Source of the DNA: Umezawaea endophytica
GTDB taxonomy: Bacteria > Actinomycetota > Actinomycetes > Mycobacteriales > Pseudonocardiaceae
Length of the DNA stretch: 64,000 nt
Direction of reading: 5' to 3'
Assembly (NCBI RefSeq): GCF_025061645.1
Contig: NZ_JANYMP010000008.1
Location: 14,680 to 78,679 of the forward strand
Shown here: in pieces, positions 44,154 to 52,506 of the stretch
Layout: each line of letters opens with the position of its first letter
Position numbering within the stretch: position 1 is the first letter of the stretch
Translations under genes and position numbers: made by a program
The notes under the pieces: model-generated
Told to the model about the DNA's origin: nothing
Database searches by the model: none
The model's input: the letters and a program-made list of their open reading frames with translations, nothing else

Positions 44154-44191
44154 GCGGTCGACCGCACGCGGGAGCGGTTGACCGCATGCGG
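44154..44191. repeat. Tandem 18-bp repeats containing a GCGGTCGACCGC palindrome
   Basis: GCGGTCGACCGCACGCGG (44154-44171) is followed by GCGGTTGACCGCATGCGG (44174-44191), a 20-bp period with two C/T differences. The first copy holds a perfect 12-bp palindrome. This may be a regulatory site in the gap before the deoxyribonucleotidase gene. Confidence 0.5.
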
Positions 44192-44320
44192 TGTTTGCCG
44201 GAAGTGGTCGAACACCTGTTCACGTTGCTCTGCGCGTCGTGGGCATGGCCCTGCGCCGTGCGGGCGAAGAACTCGATTTCAGGTAACTCCTGACGGAGTT
44301 TGCGCGACCCACTAACCACC

Positions 44321-44349
44321 TGAACATGACACGTCGTGTCGAATAGTGT
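44321..44349 (+). promoter_or_regulatory. Promoter with embedded palindromic operator before the nucleotidase gene
   Basis: TGAACA (44321-44326) and TAGTGT (44344-44349) are 17 bp apart. The spacer holds GACACGTCGTGTC (44328-44340), a perfect 6-1-6 palindrome. An RNAP-blocking or MerR-like activator site between -35 and -10 is a reasonable reading; no regulator gene adjoins it. Confidence 0.45.
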
Positions 44350-44396
44350 TACGCGCTACTCATTGGCATGACGTGCCTCCCCAAGAGGAGGCTGAA

Positions 44397-45056
44397 ATGG
44401 TAAAAGATTTCGTATTTGGTGTCGATCTCGACGGAGTTTGCGCGGATTTCTATGGCAAGATGCGCGCGGTGATGGCGGAATGGCGTGGCGTCGACGTGGA
44501 GACGCTCACGCCGCACGTGTCCTACGGACTGCCCGAGTGGGGACTCCTGCCGAACGAGTACGGCAGGCTGCACAGGTTTGCCGTCACGCAGCGCGACCTG
44601 TTCCTGTCCGTCGACCCGGTACCAGGTGCCGCCCAAGCGATTCGCCGTCTCGGCACCGAGGGTGTTCGCATTCGGATCATCACGCACCGACTGTTCATCC
44701 GGTACTTCCACAAAATAGCCGTGGCGCAGACAGTGGACTGGCTGGACAGGCACGGAATCCCGTACTGGGACCTCTGCTTCATGCGGGACAAGGCATTGGT
44801 CGACGCTGATGTCTACGTAGAGGACTCGCCGGAGAACATCGAGCGCCTCCAGGAGGCGGGAAAAGTGGTCGTGGCGTTCACCAACTCGACGAACGTGCAC
44901 ATGCATCCGGGTCCGGTGCTGCGGGCGGACAACTGGACGTCGGTAGAGGAGATCGTCCGCGATCGCTACTACGGCTGGCTGCGCAAGGCGAACAAGAAAT
45001 TGCCGGAGGCGCCTGGCCACGAGCCACCCTGGCCGAACTGCCGGCACGTCTCGTGA
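44397..45056 (+). CDS. 5'-nucleotidase/deoxyribonucleotidase-like HAD protein
   Basis: This 219-aa protein has motif I DLDGVCADF (nucleophile Asp and acid Asp both present), IITHR as motif II, Lys in MRDKALVDADVYVEDSPENI as motif III/IV. It resembles the NT5C/YorS 5'(3')-deoxyribonucleotidase group. It could dephosphorylate dNMPs or a related small substrate. ATG 44397 follows AGAGGAGG. It seems monocistronic with its own palindrome-bearing promoter. Codon use is slightly less GC-rich than its neighbours near the start. Confidence 0.8.
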   Translation: MVKDFVFGVDLDGVCADFYGKMRAVMAEWRGVDVETLTPHVSYGLPEWGLLPNEYGRLHRFAVTQRDLFLSVDPVPGAAQAIRRLGTEGVRIRIITHRLFIRYFHKIAVAQTVDWLDRHGIPYWDLCFMRDKALVDADVYVEDSPENIERLQEAGKVVVAFTNSTNVHMHPGPVLRADNWTSVEEIVRDRYYGWLRKANKKLPEAPGHEPPWPNCRHVS

Positions 45057-45127
45057 GGTAGCAGCTCGTCCACACCAGTTGCCTCCCCGTCCGGGCCGGG
45101 CTGCTCGTCCCTGGTGGACATGACATC

Positions 45128-46162
45128 GTGAGCCCTATGGCCTACCTCCCGGAAGAGTCGCGCTACGACCGGATGTCCTACCGCAGGTCGGGGCGCAGTG
45201 GATTGAAGTTGCCCGCCATCTCGTTGGGCCTCTGGCACAACTTCGGTGACGACCGGCCGTACGAGTCCGGGCGGGCGATCGTGCGGCGGGCGTTCGACCT
45301 CGGTATCACGCACTTCGACCTGGCGAACAACTACGGCCCGCCGTACGGGTCTGCCGAGGCGAACTTCGGGCGGTTGCTGGTCGACGACCTGCGGCCGTAC
45401 CGGGACGAGCTGGTGGTCTCGACCAAGGCGGGCTACGACATGTGGCCGGGGCCGTACGGTGACTTCGGGTCGCGGAAGTACCTGCTGGCGTCGTTGGACC
45501 AGTCGCTGGGGCGGATGGGGCTGGACTACGTCGACATCTTCTACTCGCACCGGTTCGACCCGGAGACGCCGCTGGAGGAGACCGTCGGCGCGCTGGTGAG
45601 CGCCGTCCAGCAGGGCAAGGCGCTGTACGTCGGCGTCTCGTCCTACTCGGCGACGAAGACCCGCGAAGCCGCCGAACTGCTCCGCCAGGCCGGGGTGCCG
45701 CTGCTGATCCACCAGCCGTCGTACTCGATGCTGAACCGCTGGATCGAGCCGGACCTGCTGGACGCGCTGGAGGAGATCGGCGCGGGCTGCATCGCGTTCT
45801 CGCCGCTCGGCCAGGGGATGCTGACCGACAAGTACCTCGGCGGGGTGCCGGAGGGGTCGCGGGCGACGCAGGGCAAGTCGCTGTCGACGGACCTGCTGTC
45901 CGACGAGAACCTGGCCCGTGTGCGGGCGCTCAACGAGATCGCTTCTGGCCGCGGGCAGTCGTTGGCGCAGCTCGCGCTGACGTGGACGCTGCGGGACCCG
46001 CGGGTCACGTCGGCGCTGATCGGCGCCAGCTCGGTGGGGCAGCTCGAGGACAACGTCGCCGCGCTGGACGCGCCGCCGCTGACCGACGACGAGATCGCGG
46101 CGATCGACGAGCACGCCGTCGAGTCCGGGATCGACCTCTGGGCGCCGTCACACGCCGTCTAG
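45128..46162 (+). CDS. Aldo/keto reductase (YghZ/AKR14-like)
   Basis: This 344-aa TIM-barrel AKR shows catalytic Asp (FDLANNYGP), Tyr (YGPPYG), Lys (STKAGYDMW) and His (YSHRFDP). The GYDMWPGPYGDFGSRKYLLASLDQSL region is typical of the YghZ (L-glyceraldehyde-3-phosphate/methylglyoxal reductase) group. It is an NADPH-dependent aldehyde reductase. GTG 45128 or ATG 45137 may be the start. The 3' end overlaps the convergent kinase gene by 15 bp. Confidence 0.88.
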   Translation: MSPMAYLPEESRYDRMSYRRSGRSGLKLPAISLGLWHNFGDDRPYESGRAIVRRAFDLGITHFDLANNYGPPYGSAEANFGRLLVDDLRPYRDELVVSTKAGYDMWPGPYGDFGSRKYLLASLDQSLGRMGLDYVDIFYSHRFDPETPLEETVGALVSAVQQGKALYVGVSSYSATKTREAAELLRQAGVPLLIHQPSYSMLNRWIEPDLLDALEEIGAGCIAFSPLGQGMLTDKYLGGVPEGSRATQGKSLSTDLLSDENLARVRALNEIASGRGQSLAQLALTWTLRDPRVTSALIGASSVGQLEDNVAALDAPPLTDDEIAAIDEHAVESGIDLWAPSHAV

Positions 46163-47539
46163 GCGGATGGTGAACGCGGTGCGGCCGGGCTCGCCCGCCA
46201 GCTCCAGGGTGCCGCCGTGCGCGGCGACCAGGGAGTGCGCGACGGCGAGTCCGAGGCCGCTGCCGCCGCGGTTGCGGGCGCGGGAGTCGTCGACGCGGTA
46301 GAAGCGGTCAAAGATGCGGGACCGGTCGGCCTCGGGGATGCCGGGGCCGGAGTCCGCGACGACGACGCCGGTCCGGAACACGGTCACCGACACGGGCGTG
46401 CCGGGCGGGGTGTGCACGGCGGCGTTGGTGAGCAGGTTGTCGAGCACCTGCCGCAGCCGCATCGGATCGGCCCGCAGCCGGACCTCGCCCGTGCCGAAGT
46501 CCGTGGTCAGCGGGTGGTCCGGGTAGGCGGCGGCGAACGCGCTCGCGGCGTCCGACGCCAGCTCGGCGAGGTCCACGTCCTGGAGCCGCAGCGGTGCCTC
46601 GACCTCGGCGGAGTCCAGCCGCGCGAGCAGCAGCAGGTCGTCCAGCAGCAGGCTCATCCTGGCGGCCTCGCCGCGCATCCGCTCCAGGTGCGCCTCGCGC
46701 TCCGCGGGCTCGTTGGCCGCGGCGTAGCGGAACAGGTCGGCGTAACCGCGCAACGACGTCAGCGGGGTGCGCAGCTCGTGCGAGGCGTCCGCGACGAACC
46801 GGCGCAGCCGCTGCTCGGCCGCCGTGCGGGCCGCCAACGACGAGTCGATGTGGTCGAGCATCGTGTTGAACGCCGTCCGCAGCTCCTCGACCTCGACACC
46901 GCCGCCCTCCCCGGAAGCGCGCACCGGCAGCCGCCCGGAGTCGGTCAGGTCGCGCGTCGAGATGGTGTGCGCGGTGTCCGCCATGTCGCTCAACGGCCGC
47001 AGCCCGCGCCGCAGCACCCCGCGCCCGACCAGCACGAACGCGACCAGCGCCGCCAGGAACACCACGATCTCCAGGCTGATCAGCTCCCGCAGGATGCTGT
47101 CGCGGTCGCCGGTCGGGGCCGCGCTGACCAGCACCACGCCGTCGATGACGCCGCACGCCCGCACCCGGTACGTGCCCTCGCCGTCGAGGTGGACGGTCCG
47201 GTAGACGTCGCCGCCCCTGGCCTCCTTGGCGACCTCGGTGAGGTCCTCCACGTCACGGGGCCGCTCGCCGCTCTTGGGCTCGGCCCGGTCGTCCTCGACG
47301 GTGAAGACGATCGAGTACCAGCCCTGCGGCACCTTCTTCACGGTGCCGAGGTTCTTGACCGACTCGGTCTCCGCGAGCTGGGTGATCCGCATCTGTTCGT
47401 CGAGCTTGCCGTCCAGGTAGCTCCGCATGCTGGTCGCCATGACCGTGCCGACGGCCGCGAACACGACCAGCGCCAGCGCTCCGAGGCCCAGCACCAGCCG
47501 CGTGCCGAGGCTGAGCTTCCGCAGCCGCGGCCTCGTCAC
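46148..47539 (-). CDS. Two-component sensor histidine kinase
   Basis: This 463-aa kinase has a TM helix (LVLGLGALALVVFAAVGTVM), an extracytoplasmic sensor of about 120 residues, a second TM helix, HAMP, HisKA with DASHELRTPLTSLRGY, and HATPase with N box NLLTNAAVH, G1 DSGPGIP and GGSGLGLAVA. GTG 47539 overlaps the response-regulator stop by 4 nt, so the pair is coupled. Its position opposite the flavin electron-transfer operon suggests it senses an envelope redox, metal or stress cue controlling that operon. Confidence 0.92.
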   Translation of the reverse strand: MTRPRLRKLSLGTRLVLGLGALALVVFAAVGTVMATSMRSYLDGKLDEQMRITQLAETESVKNLGTVKKVPQGWYSIVFTVEDDRAEPKSGERPRDVEDLTEVAKEARGGDVYRTVHLDGEGTYRVRACGVIDGVVLVSAAPTGDRDSILRELISLEIVVFLAALVAFVLVGRGVLRRGLRPLSDMADTAHTISTRDLTDSGRLPVRASGEGGGVEVEELRTAFNTMLDHIDSSLAARTAAEQRLRRFVADASHELRTPLTSLRGYADLFRYAAANEPAEREAHLERMRGEAARMSLLLDDLLLLARLDSAEVEAPLRLQDVDLAELASDAASAFAAAYPDHPLTTDFGTGEVRLRADPMRLRQVLDNLLTNAAVHTPPGTPVSVTVFRTGVVVADSGPGIPEADRSRIFDRFYRVDDSRARNRGGSGLGLAVAHSLVAAHGGTLELAGEPGRTAFTIRLDGV

Positions 47540-48252
47540 GGAGACGCCTGCCGCAGCACGTAGCCGACGCCGCGGACGGTGTGGATCAGCGGCTCCTCGC
47601 CGTCGTCGAGCTTGCGCCGCAGGTGCGACACGACCAACTCCACCACGTTGGAGCGCCCGCCGAAGTCGTACTCCCACACGTGGTCGAGGATCTGCGCCTT
47701 GGTCAGCACGGCCGGGGAGCGGCGCATCAGGTAGCGCAGCAGCTCGTACTCGGTGGGTGTGAGCGTGACGGTCCGGGAGCCCCGCCGGACCTCGCGGGTG
47801 TCCTCGTCCAGCGCGAGGTCGCCGACCTTCAGCACCGACCGCTGCCACGCCGGGCCGGTGCTGCGGCGCAGGACGGCGCGGAGCCTCGCCATCAGCTCCT
47901 CGACGGAGAACGGCTTCACCAGGTAGTCGTCGCCGCCCCTGGTGAGACCGGCCACCCGGTCGGCCGTGCCGTCGCGCGCCGTGAGGAACACCACGGGCAC
48001 CATCGTGCCGGACTCGCGCAGCCGGTCCAGGACGGAGAACCCGTCGATGTCCGGCAGCATCAGGTCGAGCACCACGATGTCGGGGTGGAAGTCGATCGCT
48101 TCCTTGACGGCGGCCTGGCCCGTACCAGCGGTTACGGCCTGCCAGCCCTCGTAGCGGGCCACCGTGGCGACCAGGTCTGCGATGTGCGGCTCGTCGTCGA
48201 CGACGAGCAATCGAACCGAATCGGCCTTGTCCACGTGCACATGGTGCGGCAC
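47536..48252 (-). CDS. OmpR-family response regulator
   Basis: This protein of about 238 aa has receiver domain residues DDE, phosphoacceptor Asp in VVLDLMLPD, Thr in FLTARD and Lys in LVKPF, followed by a winged-helix domain with TPTEYELLRYLMRRSPAVLTK and HLRRKLDDG. The start is uncertain (GTG 48252 with GGAGG close by, or GTG 48240). It forms an operon with the kinase and is divergent from the ferric-reductase-like gene across 130 bp with repeated GTCGAC sites. Confidence 0.9.
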   Translation of the reverse strand: MPHHVHVDKADSVRLLVVDDEPHIADLVATVARYEGWQAVTAGTGQAAVKEAIDFHPDIVVLDLMLPDIDGFSVLDRLRESGTMVPVVFLTARDGTADRVAGLTRGGDDYLVKPFSVEELMARLRAVLRRSTGPAWQRSVLKVGDLALDEDTREVRRGSRTVTLTPTEYELLRYLMRRSPAVLTKAQILDHVWEYDFGGRSNVVELVVSHLRRKLDDGEEPLIHTVRGVGYVLRQASP

Positions 48253-48297
48253 CGCTCCTCCGGGGGCGAGACGATCGGGACCCTCCACGCCGATCAA

Positions 48298-48336
48298 CAG
48301 CTAGTCGACAGCATCTCCTCAGTCGACGCTTAGCTG
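48298..48336. promoter_or_regulatory. Repeated GTCGAC operator candidate between regulator and flavin operon
   Basis: AGTCGAC occurs at 48303-48309 and 48321-48327 (18-bp spacing). Together with flanks it forms an imperfect inverted repeat, CAGCTAGTCGAC (48298-48309) against GTCGACGCTTAGCTG (48322-48336). The location in the divergent gap fits a response-regulator site. Confidence 0.4.
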
Positions 48337-48382
48337 GGCCAACCAAGCTGCGAGGAGACAACGGCCAAGAGGAGTTCGCCCC

Positions 48383-49747
48383 GTGACCACCGTTCAGACA
48401 CCGCCAGGCGTGGCGCAGGTCCAGGCAACGGGCACCAGTCCCAAGACCGTCGCCAGGACCGGCCTGTACGCGCTGATGGGCGCCAACGTCGTCGCCGTGA
48501 CCTACTTCTTCGCCCAGAGCGGCTTCGGCACGAACGCCCTGCTGCTGCTCGGTCGCGTCACCGGCCTGTACGCCGCGCTGACGATGGCGTTCCAGTTCGT
48601 CCTGATCGCCCGGCTGCCGTGGTTCGACCGCAGGCTGGGGATGGACCGGCTGACGACGTGGCACCGCTGGACCGGCTTCACGCTGCTGTGGACGCTGCTC
48701 GCGCACGCCGTCTTCATCACCCTCGGGCTGGCGCAGCAGTCGGAGCTGTCGCCGGTCGACCAGTTCGTCGACCTGGCGACCACGGTCGAGGGTGTGCTGC
48801 GGGCGATCGTCGCGCTGGTGCTGATCATCGTGATCGGTGGCGCGTCCGCCAGGTTCGCCCGGCGCCGGATGGCCTACGAGACCTGGCACTTCATCCACTT
48901 CTACGCCTACGTGGCCGTGGTGCTGGCGTTCACCCACCAGGTCGCCGTCGGGTCGACGTTCGTCTCGTCGCCCGCCGCGACCGCCTACTGGTGGGGCCTG
49001 TGGGCGTTCGCGCTCGGCTCGGTGGTGCTCGGCCGGTTCGTCCTGCCGCTGTGGCGCAACCTGCGCCACCAGCTCCGGGTCGCCGCCGTCGTGCCGGAGG
49101 CGCACAACGTGGTGTCGATCTACATCACGGGCAAGGACCTGGACAAGATCCCGGCGAAGGCGGGCCAGTTCTTCCTGTGGCGCTTCCTGACCCCCGACCG
49201 TTGGTACAAGGCCAACCCGTTCTCGCTGTCCGCCGCGCCGGACGGCCGGTCGCTGCGGCTCACGGCGAAGGCGCTCGGCGAGGGCAGCGCGAGCCTGCGC
49301 GGCATCCGGGTCGGCACCCGCGTGTTCGCCGAGGGCCCGTACGGCGCGTTCACGTCGATGCACCGCACGAGGCCGAACACCGTGCTGGTCGCGGGTGGCG
49401 TCGGCATCACGCCGATCCGGGCGCTGCTGGAGGAGATCCGCGGCCACGTGGTCGTGCTGTACCGGGTCAGCAACCCGAACGACGCCGTGCTGATGAACGA
49501 GATGCGCAGCCTGGCCCACGCCCGCGGCGCGGTCCTGCACCTGCTGACCGGGCCGTCCAGCGCGCCGACGCCCCGCGGTCCGATGCTCGGCCCGCAGAGC
49601 CTGGTCGGGATGATCCCGGACATCCGCGACCGCGACGTGTTCGTCTGCGGCCCGCCCGCGATGACCCGCGCGGTGCTGGACAGCCTCCGGGAACTCGAGG
49701 TGCCCAAGCAGCAGGTGCACGCCGAACGCTTCAGCATGGCCGGTTGA
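48383..49747 (+). CDS. Ferric reductase-like transmembrane flavoprotein (NAD(P)H:FMN-protein electron transfer)
   Basis: This 454-aa protein has six helices (about 25-220) with haem-ligand-like His residues (TTWHRWTGF, LLAHAVF, ETWHFIHFYAY, FTHQV), then a flavodoxin-reductase-type FAD domain (FFLWRFLTPDRWYKANPFSLSAAPD) and an NAD(P) domain (VLVAGGVGITPIRALLEE, VFVCGPPAM). It moves electrons from NAD(P)H through the membrane, probably to the exported FMN-binding protein encoded next. GTG 48383 follows AGAGGAG. It is the first gene of the operon. Confidence 0.88.
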   Translation: MTTVQTPPGVAQVQATGTSPKTVARTGLYALMGANVVAVTYFFAQSGFGTNALLLLGRVTGLYAALTMAFQFVLIARLPWFDRRLGMDRLTTWHRWTGFTLLWTLLAHAVFITLGLAQQSELSPVDQFVDLATTVEGVLRAIVALVLIIVIGGASARFARRRMAYETWHFIHFYAYVAVVLAFTHQVAVGSTFVSSPAATAYWWGLWAFALGSVVLGRFVLPLWRNLRHQLRVAAVVPEAHNVVSIYITGKDLDKIPAKAGQFFLWRFLTPDRWYKANPFSLSAAPDGRSLRLTAKALGEGSASLRGIRVGTRVFAEGPYGAFTSMHRTRPNTVLVAGGVGITPIRALLEEIRGHVVVLYRVSNPNDAVLMNEMRSLAHARGAVLHLLTGPSSAPTPRGPMLGPQSLVGMIPDIRDRDVFVCGPPAMTRAVLDSLRELEVPKQQVHAERFSMAG

Positions 49748-49758
49748 GAGAGGACGAC

Positions 49759-50256
49759 ATGAAGATCCACAGGGCGATCCCCGTCGCCGTGCTGTCCGTG
49801 GCCGGGCTCGTGCCGCTCTGGCAGTACGAGGCGCACACCGCGACCACCACCGAGGCCGCCGCCGAGGTCGGCATCGTGCCCGAGGCGCAGACCCGGGCCA
49901 CGTCCGAGCCGCCCACGTCGAGCAAACCCGCCGACTCGGGCTACGGCACCGGGGCGCCACCCACGACCACGACCAAGCCGCCCGCCACGGCCGCCGCGAA
50001 GACGGTCAACGGCAAGCTGGTCAAGACCGTCCACGGCGACGTCCAGGTGCAGGTCACGTTCACCGGCGCCAAGATCACCGCGGTCAAGATGCTCAAGCAG
50101 CCCAACACCGGCCCGACGAAGTCGGCCGTGCCGACACTGGTCCAGGAGACCCTCCAGGCCGGGACCGCGGACGTCGACAGCGTGTCGGGCGCGACCCAGA
50201 CCAGCGAGGCCTACGTCCAGTCGTTGCAGTCCGCCATCGACGCCAAGGGGAACTAG
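49759..50256 (+). CDS. Exported FMN-binding domain protein
   Basis: This 165-aa protein has a signal or anchor helix (AIPVAVLSVAGLVPLW), a Thr/Pro/Ser-rich linker and a C-terminal FMN_bind domain (about 80-165). It ends with DVDSVSGATQTS, the D-x-x-SGAT motif in which ApbE attaches FMN to Thr. It is expected outside the membrane as an electron acceptor from the reductase. It is 11 bp after the reductase gene and 2 bp before apbE. GAGAGGA precedes the ATG. Confidence 0.88.
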   Translation: MKIHRAIPVAVLSVAGLVPLWQYEAHTATTTEAAAEVGIVPEAQTRATSEPPTSSKPADSGYGTGAPPTTTTKPPATAAAKTVNGKLVKTVHGDVQVQVTFTGAKITAVKMLKQPNTGPTKSAVPTLVQETLQAGTADVDSVSGATQTSEAYVQSLQSAIDAKGN

Positions 50257-50258
50257 CC

Positions 50259-51011
50259 GTGCTCACCGGTCTGCGCAGGGTCGAGCACATCATGGGGTTC
50301 CCCATCTCGGTGGACCTGCGCGACGGCGACGAGCGGTCGCACGACGCGGTGGAGGGGGCGTTCGCCTGGCTGCGCGAGGTGGACGCCCGCTTCAGCCCGT
50401 TCCGCGAGGACAGCGAGGTCGCCCGCCTCAGCCGGGCGGAGCTGGAGCCCGAGGAGCTCAGCGACGAGCTCACCCAGGTGATCGACCTGTGCGACTTCTA
50501 CGAGGAGAGCACCGGCGGCGCGTTCAAGTCGTGGCTGCCGGGGCGCGGGTTCGACCCGTGCGCCATCGTCAAGGGCTGGGCCGTGCAGGGCGCGGCCGAG
50601 ATGCTGCACGACGCGGGCGCGCGCCGGTTCTGCGTGAACGCGGGCGGCGACGTGGTCACGTTCGGCGAGTCCGAGCCGGGCGTGCCGTGGCGGGTCGGCG
50701 TGCGGCACCCGGAACGCGCGGACCAGCTCTGCGTGGTGCTCGAACTGCGCGACGGCGCCGTGGCCACGTCCGCGTCCTACGAGCGCGGCGACCACATCAT
50801 CGACGGCCGCACCGGCGAACCGGCCCGCGGCCTGATCAGCATCACCGTCGTCGCGGCGGACCTGACGACGGCCGACGCGGCGGCCACGGCCGCGTACGCG
50901 ATGGGCGTCGAGGGCATCACCTGGGCGGCGGCCCAACCCGGCTGCGAGGTGTTCGCGGTCGACTCGGAGCGCCGGGTGTTCCGCTCGCCGGGGCTGCCGG
51001 TGGCTAGCTAG
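50259..51011 (+). CDS. apbE: ApbE-type FAD:protein FMN transferase
   Basis: This 250-aa flavin transferase covalently attaches FMN to Ser/Thr in the SGAT motif of partner proteins. It shows MGFPISVDL, RFSPFREDSEVARLS, GWAVQGAAEML, NAGGDVV, VATSASYERGDHIID and TTADAAATAAYAMG with the metal-site Asp/Thr. No signal peptide is seen. Its likely substrate is the FMN-binding protein encoded directly upstream. It ends overlapping the convergent TetR gene by 8 bp. Confidence 0.9.
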   Translation: MLTGLRRVEHIMGFPISVDLRDGDERSHDAVEGAFAWLREVDARFSPFREDSEVARLSRAELEPEELSDELTQVIDLCDFYEESTGGAFKSWLPGRGFDPCAIVKGWAVQGAAEMLHDAGARRFCVNAGGDVVTFGESEPGVPWRVGVRHPERADQLCVVLELRDGAVATSASYERGDHIIDGRTGEPARGLISITVVAADLTTADAAATAAYAMGVEGITWAAAQPGCEVFAVDSERRVFRSPGLPVAS

Positions 51012-51582
51012 CCGTCCGGTACCGCATGCCGTCGAGCAGCAGGTCGAGCATCCGGCCCGCCTGCTCGCGGCGTTCCGGCGCGCCCGCGGCGAGCGCGACG
51101 CCGCTCAGGCTCAGCAGCACGTCGTCGGTGCTCACGTCCGTCCGGGTCACGCCCGCGCCGCCGGTCGCCGCGAGCAGCGTGCCGAGCGCGTCCAACAGGC
51201 GCTGCCTGCTGTGCGCGAACGGGTCGCCGCCCGAGGAGACCACCGCGTGCAGCGCGTCCTTCATGCCCATCTTCGTCGTCACGTAGTCGAGGAAGCGGTC
51301 CATCCACGTCCGCAGCGCCTCCTCGGCGCCGACCGAATCGACGAGGTCCGCCGCCGCGTCGCAGACCGCGTCCAGTTGCGTCCGGTACGCCGCTTCGATG
51401 AGCGCCTCCCTGGTCGGGAAGTGCCGGTAGAGCGTGCCCATCCCGACGCCCGCGTCCTTGGCGATCATGTCGACGGTCGCGTCCAGGCCCTGCTCCACGA
51501 ACAGGCGGGACGCGGACGCCAGCAGCCTGTCCCGGTTGCGCCGGGCGTCCGCGCGCAGCGGCTTCGGATCGGTTCCCGGCAC
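51004..51582 (-). CDS. TetR-family transcriptional regulator
   Basis: This 192-aa regulator has N-terminal HTH (RDRLLASASRLFVEQGLDAT, VDMIAKDAGVGMGTLYRHF) and a C-terminal ligand domain resembling the SbtR group (VVSSGGDPFAHSRQRLLDALG). GTG 51582 is supported by AGGAGG 7 bp upstream; longer extensions have no RBS. No divergent target gene adjoins it; it is convergent with the flavin operon. Confidence 0.87.
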   Translation of the reverse strand: MPGTDPKPLRADARRNRDRLLASASRLFVEQGLDATVDMIAKDAGVGMGTLYRHFPTREALIEAAYRTQLDAVCDAAADLVDSVGAEEALRTWMDRFLDYVTTKMGMKDALHAVVSSGGDPFAHSRQRLLDALGTLLAATGGAGVTRTDVSTDDVLLSLSGVALAAGAPERREQAGRMLDLLLDGMRYRTAS

Positions 51583-51638
51583 CGTGCCACCTCCTCTGCC
51601 GCTCGCGCGGAGTTCGCTCCGCTTCAGCCTACCGGCCG

Positions 51639-52244
51639 CTAGCTCGCGAAACGGGACAGCCGGAGCCCGGACAGCAGCAGGTGCAGGCCGTGCTCGAACC
51701 GCTCGTCGGGGTCGGAGCCCAGTTCGGCCCTCGCCCGCGCGGTCAGCGGGAAGCGGTCGTCCGACTCCGGTGTGGACTGATCGGTCCGCTCGGCCTGCTC
51801 CTCGATGGTGAAGCCCTGGACGTAGGAGTAGACGGACGTGATGCCGCGCGCCGCGTCCCGGACGGTGAACCCGGCGTCGCACAGGGTGCGCAGGGCGAGT
51901 TCCATGGGACGGCCGAGCGCGGCGTGGCTCAGGTAGGTGCCGGACAGGACGCGGGCGCCGTCGCGGTAGCGGAGCATCGTCGACCGGAGCCCGCGCGCGA
52001 TCTCGGCGGTCCACTCCACCCAGGACTCGCCGCGCCGCGGGGTCTCCAAACCGGACAGCGCGTCGGCGAAGATCGTCGCCGCCATGCCGTCGAGCAGTTC
52101 CCGCTTGTTCTTCACGTGCCAGTACAGCGCGGGCGCCTGGACGTCGAGCTCCGCGGCGATCCGGCGCAGGGTCAGGCCGTCCAGGCCGACCTCGTTGAGC
52201 TGGTCTAGCGCGGTCCTCACGACGACCGTCCGGTCCAGGCGCAT
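51639..52244 (-). CDS. TetR-family transcriptional regulator (TetR_C type)
   Basis: This 201-aa protein has HTH TLRRIAAELDVQAPALYWHVKNKRELLD and a C-terminal domain like that of the tetracycline repressor TetR (AARGITSVYSYVQGFTIEEQA, HGLHLLLSGL). It is probably a drug- or metabolite-responsive repressor. The ATG is at 52244. The usual divergent efflux or oxidoreductase gene is missing; upstream is a candidate small RNA. It lies 56 bp upstream of the other TetR gene on the same strand. Confidence 0.88.
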   Translation of the reverse strand: MRLDRTVVVRTALDQLNEVGLDGLTLRRIAAELDVQAPALYWHVKNKRELLDGMAATIFADALSGLETPRRGESWVEWTAEIARGLRSTMLRYRDGARVLSGTYLSHAALGRPMELALRTLCDAGFTVRDAARGITSVYSYVQGFTIEEQAERTDQSTPESDDRFPLTARARAELGSDPDERFEHGLHLLLSGLRLSRFAS

Positions 52245-52307
52245 CGGGACACCATAAGCGCGCCAACGGGAATCGGCCGGGAGGAGGTGTCGGAGCGTCG
52301 ACCGGGG

Positions 52308-52337
52308 GTGACGGTGCGCACAGGGCTCTGCTATCTT
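52308..52337 (+). promoter_or_regulatory. Promoter-like pair for candidate small RNA
   Basis: GTGACG (52308-52313) and TATCTT (52332-52337) with 18-bp spacing resemble a vegetative promoter reading rightward into a region without a normal gene. Confidence 0.35.
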
Positions 52338-52343
52338 GCTGTG

Positions 52344-52500
52344 CAAGGGAGTTCTGCTCCCGCTCCACGGATGTTGATCAAGAGCAAGTCGGGTTTCGCG
52401 CTCGGGGTGAGACCCGAACTGCTGTGGACCAACCCGTGGATGAACGGCCCCGCGCACTCGTCTTCGGGAGCTTGTGCGCAGGGGCCGTTCGCCTTTTCCG
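52344..52500 (+). ncRNA. Candidate small RNA or short transcript
   Basis: A promoter-like pair (52308-52337) and a strong terminator (52443-52489 followed by CTTTTCC) delimit about 155 nt with no good ORF of its own. Internal stems are visible, for example CGGGTTT/AGACCCG. The terminator could instead serve only the convergent ADP-ribosylglycohydrolase gene, which ends at 52507. No family match is recognised. Confidence 0.3.
52443..52489. terminator. Two-part terminator hairpin
   Basis: AACGGCCCC/GGGGCCGTT (outer 9 bp) and GCGCAC/GTGCGC (inner 6 bp, one bulged base) form a long hairpin, followed on the plus strand by GCCTTTTCC. It also lies 18 bp past the end of the minus-strand ADP-ribosylglycohydrolase gene. 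Confidence 0.65.
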
Positions 52501-52506
52501 CTGTGG

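Noticed and set aside
46148-49960. 1270-aa minus-strand frame ending in the histidine kinase
   Set aside because: Only the last 463 codons are the kinase, starting at GTG 47539 coupled to the response regulator; the rest is antisense to the flavin operon.
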